A stretch of 8,137 nucleotides of DNA from positions 1 to 8,137 of the forward strand of contig JAIRTK010000006.1 in assembly GCA_031254955.1 (NCBI GenBank), in the 5' to 3' direction. Each line of letters starts with the position of its first letter. Within the stretch, counting starts at the first letter, position 1. A program made the translations under genes and the position numbers. Origin of the DNA: Opitutaceae bacterium (lineage in GTDB: Bacteria; Verrucomicrobiota; Verrucomicrobiia; Opitutales; Opitutaceae). This document shows, piece by piece, positions 4,956 to 8,137 of the stretch. The notes below the pieces were generated by a model. It was not told the origin of the DNA. It made no database searches and worked only from the letters and a program-made list of their open reading frames with translations.

Positions 4956-5845
4956 CCCGCCGTATCACCCGCATTTATTATGCCCTCGCCTACTATGCCT
5001 CGTGGGCCTGGTTCGGCCTCGGAGGATGCGCCGTGAACCTGCTCAGCCTGCCGTTGCTGCCGTGGCGGAAATCCCCTCGCGTGAACCGCCTCGTGCGCCG
5101 CGCGGTGCGCGTGCTGTTCCGCCAATGGGTGTTCTGGTTTCGCACGAGCCGAATGCTGCTCATCACATGGCGCGGCTTCGCAAGACCGGCGACGGCGACG
5201 GCAACGGCGACGATGGCGGCAACGGCCCCGGCGGCGCGCGGTGATGGCGGCGCGCCGCCTGCCGGCGAAGACGGCCTCGCGAAGCCGGCGTCGGCCTCGA
5301 CGGCCCCGGCGGCAGCCCCGGTGGCGCGCCCCGGCACGGTGTTCATCGCGAATCATCCGACGCTGATTGACGCGCCCCTTTTGCTCGCGCGGCTGCCCGC
5401 CGACACCGTGTGCATTTTCAAGCCCGCGCTCATGCGCAATCCGGCCATCGGCCCGGCGGCGATCGTGGGCGGGCACGCCTCGGGCACGGGCGGCATCGAC
5501 CTCGTGCGCGATCTCGCGGGACGAATCGCCGGCGGGCTTTCGCTGCTCATTTTCCCCGAAGGCACGCGCACCGACGCGGGCGCGGCGCTGAACCCGCTCA
5601 AGCCCGGCTTCGCGCTCATCGCCAACCGCGCCGGCGCCCCGGTGCGGCTCGTGCGCATCCGCAGCTCGCGCGGGCTGGTGCCGCGCGGGCGCGCGTGGTG
5701 GAAACCGCCGGCGATGCTGCCGGCCACGCTGGAATTTGCGCTCGACCGCGAGTGGCCGCATGACCCGCGAAAACCGGCGGCGGCATTGACCGCCGAAATC
5801 GAAGCGTATTTGCGCGCGGAACTGGAAAAGGAGGCCGGGCGATGA
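4952..5845 (+). CDS. 1-acyl-sn-glycerol-3-phosphate acyltransferase-like (PlsC family)
   Basis: A 297-residue membrane-associated acyltransferase. A hydrophobic N-terminal stretch (about residues 8-38) should anchor it to the inner membrane. The two signature motifs are present: NHPTLID with His135 and Asp140 (NHX4D), and FPEGTR at 201-206. A Gly-rich SGTGGIDLVRDL segment lies between them. A PlsC-type protein (ApeD) occurs in aryl polyene clusters beside ACP and ketosynthase genes, so transfer of the product acyl chain to a lipid is a reasonable role; housekeeping phosphatidate synthesis is the alternative. Residues about 77-127, just before NHX4D, are an Ala/Thr/Gly-rich insertion bounded by inverted repeats. 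The start at 4952 is chosen because the TRRITRIYYALAYYASW segment is family-like and the upstream extension is repeat-derived. The stop overlaps the ATG at 5842 (ATGA). Confidence 0.9.
   Translation: MTRRITRIYYALAYYASWAWFGLGGCAVNLLSLPLLPWRKSPRVNRLVRRAVRVLFRQWVFWFRTSRMLLITWRGFARPATATATATMAATAPAARGDGGAPPAGEDGLAKPASASTAPAAAPVARPGTVFIANHPTLIDAPLLLARLPADTVCIFKPALMRNPAIGPAAIVGGHASGTGGIDLVRDLAGRIAGGLSLLIFPEGTRTDAGAALNPLKPGFALIANRAGAPVRLVRIRSSRGLVPRGRAWWKPPAMLPATLEFALDREWPHDPRKPAAALTAEIEAYLRAELEKEAGR
5174..5286 (+). repeat. In-frame insertion bounded by imperfect 15-bp inverted repeats
   Basis: The left arm ggcttcgcaagaccg (5174-5188) and right arm cggcctcgcgaagcc (5272-5286) are complementary at 13 of 15 positions. 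Between them lie GCG-ACG and GGC-GAC type repeats. The segment sits between the membrane-proximal part and the catalytic motif of the PlsC-like gene and is not expected in the family. The arms resemble the ttcgc-aagc-gaag elements in the 7139-7290 inverted repeat. Confidence 0.6.
5829..5834 (+). promoter_or_regulatory. Perfect Shine-Dalgarno before the 5842 start
   Basis: AGGAGG lies seven bases before the ATG at 5842, an optimal spacing. The glycosyltransferase start at 6063 has only a weak purine stretch before it, so ribosome loading for that gene may depend on this upstream site. Confidence 0.7.
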
Positions 5846-6066
5846 GCGCATCACCGACATTTTATCGTTCTCTTATGCCATTTACGGACAAGCTTGTCCC
5901 TTCAGGTAGGGCGAGGCGTCCCACCGAGCCGCAATCCGCCAACGGCTCGGCGGGACGCCTCGCCCTGCCACGAATGGCATCGCATAGTGCCATTCTCATC
6001 CGCAAGTGGTATTGTTCGTTCTCGAAACAGTGCGAAAACCAAAAAGAGAACGATTTTTTCGCATGA
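5842..6066 (+). CDS. Bridging mini-ORF across the palindromic spacer (74 aa)
   Basis: The start is an ATGA overlapping the stop of the PlsC-like gene, with AGGAGG seven bases upstream. The frame runs 74 codons through nested palindromes and ends at a TGA (6064-6066) overlapping the glycosyltransferase ATG at 6063. Its product (MSASPTFYRSLMPFTDK at the start) matches no family I recognise; most of it is encoded by the dispersed repeat. Its arrangement is the same as that of the frame at 4758-4955, down to the ATGAGCGC start. It is likely a coupling leader or the displaced ancestral start of the glycosyltransferase gene, and unlikely to be a functional protein. Confidence 0.33.
   Translation: MSASPTFYRSLMPFTDKLVPSGRARRPTEPQSANGSAGRLALPRMASHSAILIRKWYCSFSKQCENQKENDFFA
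5864..6054. repeat. Nested palindromic element in the PlsC-glycosyltransferase spacer
   Basis: Several inverted repeats are nested here. The outermost is an 11-bp pair, atcgttctctt (5864-5874) with 6044-6054. Inside it atgccatt (5875-5882) pairs with 5973-5980. The centre is a strong hairpin with 27-base arms 5905-5931 and 5943-5969 (25 of 27 complementary, 11-base loop). A 14-bp perfect palindrome, ggacaagcttgtcc, lies at 5886-5899. The stretch 5873-5913 is visibly similar to 7050-7091, marking it as a dispersed family. Confidence 0.8.
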
Positions 6067-6872
6067 ACCCTCCTGTTTCCAGCACGCATCTTGTCCTTGT
6101 CCCCAGTTACAACACCGGGGCGGAGCTGCTGCTTTCCACGGTGCGCGGCGCGCTGGCGCGCTGGCGCCCGGTGTGGGTGGTGGTTGACGGCAGCAACGAC
6201 GGCAGCGCCGGGGCCGTCGCCCGGCTTGCGCTGGAAGAGCCGGGCTTGCGCGTCATCACGCGCGCGAAAAACGGAGGCAAAGGCGCCGCCGTGCTCGAAG
6301 GCGCGGAGCTGGCGGCGGCGGAGGGATTTTCCCACGCGCTCGTGATGGACGCCGACGGGCAGCACCCGGACGACCGTATCCAGGATTTCATGACAGCCTC
6401 GCTGCGCGAGCCGTCCGCGCTCGTGCTGGGACGCCCTGTGTTCGGCCCGGAGGCGCCGGCGGCGCGGCTGAAAGGCCGCCGGCTCAGCGTCGGGCTGGTG
6501 TGGTGCGAATGCCTCGGCGGCGGCATCGACGATCCGCTGTTCGGCTTCCGGGTGTATCCCGTCGCGCCGCTCGTGCGCGTGATGCGGCGCACGCGGTTTG
6601 CGCGGCGCTACGACTTCGATCCCGAGGCGGCGGTGCGTTTGTTCTGGGCGGGCGTGCCCGCGGTGAACATGCCGGCGGCGTGCCGCTACCTGTCGCGCGC
6701 GGACGGCGGCGTGTCGCACTTCCATTACGTGCGCGACAACATCCGCATGGCCTGGCTGCACGCGCGGCTCATCGCCGCGCTGTTGCTATGGAAATGGCCG
6801 GCGGCGCGCCGCGCGCAAAAAACACGGAAGCAAACGCCGGAGAGAATCCCTGCCCACGATCAATCAATTTAA
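6063..6872 (+). CDS. Family 2 glycosyltransferase
   Basis: A 269-residue GT-A fold glycosyltransferase of the DPM1/ApeJ-like type, using a nucleotide sugar at the cytoplasmic face. Visible motifs are the N-terminal strand LVLVPSYNTG (10-19), VVDGSNDGS (40-48), the metal-binding DADGQH (96-101), DPLFGFRVYP (157-166) and a conserved FDPEAAVRLFWAGVP (185-199). The last 30 residues are basic with no clear transmembrane anchor beyond a short hydrophobic LIAALLLW (236-243). In E. coli-type aryl polyene clusters this activity is fused to an acyltransferase; here the acyltransferase is a separate gene upstream (3478-4761). The ATG at 6063 overlaps the stop of the bridging frame. An in-frame start further left (6006) would add repeat-derived residues and is rejected. 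The true sugar and acceptor are unknown. It is the last operon gene seen. Confidence 0.9.
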   Translation: MNPPVSSTHLVLVPSYNTGAELLLSTVRGALARWRPVWVVVDGSNDGSAGAVARLALEEPGLRVITRAKNGGKGAAVLEGAELAAAEGFSHALVMDADGQHPDDRIQDFMTASLREPSALVLGRPVFGPEAPAARLKGRRLSVGLVWCECLGGGIDDPLFGFRVYPVAPLVRVMRRTRFARRYDFDPEAAVRLFWAGVPAVNMPAACRYLSRADGGVSHFHYVRDNIRMAWLHARLIAALLLWKWPAARRAQKTRKQTPERIPAHDQSI

Positions 6873-6892
6873 TAAACAAACCATTTTGTTTA
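6873..6892 (+). terminator. Possible weak terminator hairpin after the operon
   Basis: The sequence taaacaaa (6873-6880) and its complement tttgttta (6885-6892) flank a 4-base loop, starting right after the glycosyltransferase stop. The stem is AT-only and no U-run follows, so as an intrinsic terminator it is poor. It may only be part of the AT-rich spacer. Confidence 0.25.
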
Positions 6893-7005
6893 ATCACGGA
6901 GACGCGAAGAACGCAGAGCCATAAAAAACACGGAGCCATGAAAAAGCTTTTATTAACTAAAGTTACGCGGAGGACACCTTGTGCCCCACCCAACGCAAAC
7001 CAGCC

Positions 7006-7037
7006 CAAGGCAGGGAGGCCTCTCCGAGGCCTCCGCG
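7006..7037. repeat. REP-like palindromic element, copy C
   Basis: The 9-base arms ggaggcctc (7014-7022) and gaggcctcc (7026-7034) are perfect complements around TCC. The 32-base unit is 27/32 identical to 740-771. Confidence 0.75.
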
Positions 7038-7049
7038 ACGACGCTCCGT

Positions 7050-7109
7050 TTTATACCATTTCCCGACGAGCTTGCGCCCTCATGATAGGGCGGTCTCGCC
7101 GAGACCGCC
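7050..7109. repeat. REP-like palindromic element, copy D with conserved flank
   Basis: The palindrome has perfect 9-base arms, ggcggtctc (7089-7097) and gagaccgcc (7101-7109), with loop GCC. The preceding 40 bases (from the ccattt-c-gac-agcttg pattern to tagggcg) resemble 5873-5913. The repeat unit is therefore longer than its hairpin. Confidence 0.7.
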
Positions 7110-7138
7110 GACGTTTGCCAAGGAAGGCCGCGGCGGTT

Positions 7139-7290
7139 GTAGGGGTTTCGCTTGCAAAGCCCGTTGCTTGCGAAGCCCGTTGCTGGACAGCAGTCGCGCG
7201 CGTTTGTATTTCATGCGACTGCGCCAGCGCACTGGCGGAAGCAAACTCGTGGCGTCCTTCCGCGACGGGCTTCGCAAGCGAAGCCCCTAC
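7139..7290. repeat. Inverted repeat with 29-base arms
   Basis: The arms 7139-7167 and 7262-7290 are complementary at 26 of 29 positions. The left side also has a partial direct repeat of aagcccgttgc (7157-7167 and 7173-7183). Inside are gcagtcgc/gcgactgc (7190-7197 and 7215-7222) and cgccag/ctggcg (7222-7227 and 7232-7237). The whole can fold into a large branched hairpin. It lies just before the insertion-sequence remnant and does not look like that element's terminal repeat. Confidence 0.7.
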
Positions 7291-7349
7291 ATCCTCGCCT
7301 TGCCCCTCGCTTTTCATACCGTCTTTCGGCCTGCCCTATTGTAATTTTG

Positions 7350-7905
7350 TTAGAGCGTGTCGTCATGAGACTTTAAGCCAGAGGTAAAGACATCGGATTT
7401 GGACGGCGGCAAGGAAACTGGAGGCATTTTTCACATAGCGTGTGGCGATTCCCCGCCAGCCCTTCAGTTTCAGGATGGCGTTTTCCACCAAATGCCGCAC
7501 CGATACAAATAACGGTCATAGGTTCTTGGTGCCACCCGATGCTTGCGCGGCGGGATGACTACTGTCATGCCACGGTGACGGGCATTCTCTACAATCTCGT
7601 TGATATCGTAGCCTTTGTCAGTGACAAGGTTTTCTGCGGCAATGTCTTGAGTCAGTGCGTCAGCTTGTGTGCAATCAGCGACGGAACCCGCCGTAACAAG
7701 AACTCGGAGTGGCATGCCATGAGCATCCACGGCCACGTGTACTTTCGTGTTAAGCCCCCTTTTGTGCGTCCGACCGCTTGCGTGCCGCCCTTGGCCCCGG
7801 TGCCGTGCGCATGCGTTTTGACGTGGGTCGCATCAATGAACAACCACTCGAAGTCGGGGTCGGCCACGAAGGTTTCCAGTAAGTTCATCTTTTTGACCTG
7901 TCTCT
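7350..7905 (-). mobile_element. IS5-family insertion sequence remnant
   Basis: The 3' end is visible on the left: the transposase stop at 7363-7365 is followed within about a dozen bases by the likely terminus near tagagcgtgtcg (7351-7362). The other end is missing: the transposase homology fades near 7890-7905 and the first 80 or so residues of a normal transposase, with the matching terminal repeat, are absent. The right boundary is approximate. It marks the edge of the operon region. Confidence 0.7.
7363..7905 (-). pseudogene. IS5-family transposase, truncated and frameshifted
   Basis: A DDE transposase of the IS5 family split over three frames on the minus strand. Frame one carries ETFVADPDFEWLFIDATHVK with the first Asp (codon at 7832-7834) and GAKGGTQAVGRTKGG. 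Frame two carries AVDAHGMPLRVLVTAG and VTDKGYD with the second Asp (7617-7619), then VIPPRKHR. Frame three carries HLVENAILKLKGWRGIATRY with the catalytic Glu (7483-7485), ending AVQIRCLYLWLKVS. The first shift is at the A4G5 run (plus 7755-7763), where one more G would restore frame. The second is near 7500-7502 and also needs one base. The N-terminus is missing. A programmed -1 shift is known in some IS5 relatives and could explain one break, but not both plus the truncation. It is inactive. Confidence 0.85.
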
Positions 7906-8137
7906 TAAAAACATCTCGGATTTTCACGGATTATCATGATTAAAAATCCAATCCCGGTAATCCTAAAGAATCCTGAAATTCTGTTCCCAAAAACGACTCC
8001 ATGAATGAATCGCGGAAGCGCGGAAGTGCGGAAACACGGAAAACCCTGCCTCTGTTTTTTCAGTGATTCAGCCTTTCCGCGTTTCCGCGATAAAAAAGAA
8101 CGCTTGTTTTGAACAGAAGGAAACAAAGGGAACCAAG
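7906..8137. repeat. Degenerate direct and inverted repeats, no gene
   Basis: From 7916 to about 7985 an aatcc-type motif recurs every 10-12 bases. At 8011-8042 four 8-base units follow one another (cgcggaag twice, then tgcggaaa and cacggaaa). The segment 8009-8026 pairs with 8074-8091 at 16 of 18 positions. This is typical of dispersed intergenic repeats, and no frame looks coding. Confidence 0.6.

Larger units (their letters stand above)
6893..7350. other. Repeat-rich spacer with no gene
   Basis: No supported gene lies between the glycosyltransferase and the insertion-sequence remnant. The first part has two cacggag motifs (6895-6901 and about 6930) in AT-rich DNA of a kind common in dispersed intergenic repeats. 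Then come two REP-like palindromes and a long inverted repeat. A frame starting MKKLLLTKV near 6938 runs through all of these and is not protein-like. Confidence 0.6.

Noticed and set aside
4694..5860. 388-codon minus-strand frame opposite the PlsC-like gene
   Set aside because: It is rich in Arg, Ala and His from antisense GC-rich codons, whereas the plus strand has NHX4D and FPEGTR motifs.
5862..6761. 299-codon minus-strand frame opposite the glycosyltransferase
   Set aside because: It is a shadow of a clear GT2 gene with DADGQH and other motifs on the plus strand.
740..7290. CRISPR array
   Set aside because: The repeats are palindromic but irregularly spaced and divergent, with no regular spacers or cas genes.
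6500..7387. 295-codon plus-strand frame running past the glycosyltransferase
   Set aside because: The first part overlaps the GT2 gene in another frame and the rest reads through palindromic repeats; no conserved domain is visible.
7755..7763. Programmed -1 frameshift as the explanation of the transposase frames
   Set aside because: The A4G5 run is not a good slippery heptamer in the zero frame, a second shift is needed at about 7500, and the N-terminus is missing.

Overview
The window holds one rightward operon of six enzyme genes, followed by a repeat-rich spacer and a decayed insertion sequence. In order: acyl carrier protein (386-667), beta-ketoacyl synthase (1066-2613), a short ketosynthase-like 'chain length factor' protein (2606-3481), a lipid A-type lauroyl acyltransferase (3478-4761), a PlsC-type 1-acylglycerol-3-phosphate acyltransferase (4952-5845) and a family 2 glycosyltransferase (6063-6872). 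This gene set resembles part of an aryl polyene or flexirubin-type pigment cluster: a dissociated type II synthase builds an acyl chain on the ACP, and two acyltransferases plus a glycosyltransferase would attach it to a membrane lipid carrier. The reductase, dehydratase, ligase and export genes such a cluster needs are not in the window, so the product is inferred, not shown.

The coding DNA is very GC-rich with mostly G or C at third positions. Strong AGGAGG ribosome sites occur at some starts and none at others. Together with the gene set and the many dispersed palindromes this suggests a Gram-negative, high-GC bacterium, possibly Verrucomicrobiota (Opitutaceae-like); the taxonomic guess is tentative.

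The striking feature is how much repetitive DNA the operon has absorbed. Four consecutive enzymes carry in-frame insertions of low-complexity or palindromic DNA: about 140 Ala-rich residues inside the ketosynthase domain, about 75 residues with two perfect palindromes in the chain-length-factor homologue, about 120 Pro/Thr/Ser-rich residues before the lauroyl-acyltransferase domain, and about 45 residues bounded by inverted repeats in the PlsC-like protein. Catalytic motifs are intact in all the enzymes where they are expected. The two spacers 4762-4951 and 5846-6062 are also palindromic. Each is spanned exactly by a small open frame that starts on a perfect Shine-Dalgarno with ATGA overlapping the upstream stop, and ends with a TGA overlapping the downstream start. 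The mini-frames may carry ribosomes across the inserted repeats, preserving translational coupling.

Region by region: 1-385 has no convincing gene and contains a polypyrimidine tract; 668-1065 is a spacer with a REP-like element and a long hairpin; 6873-7350 holds a small hairpin, two REP-like palindromes and a 29-bp inverted repeat; 7350 to about 7905 is the 3' part of an IS5-family element whose transposase is broken into three frames; from there to 8137 there are degenerate direct and inverted repeats and no gene.
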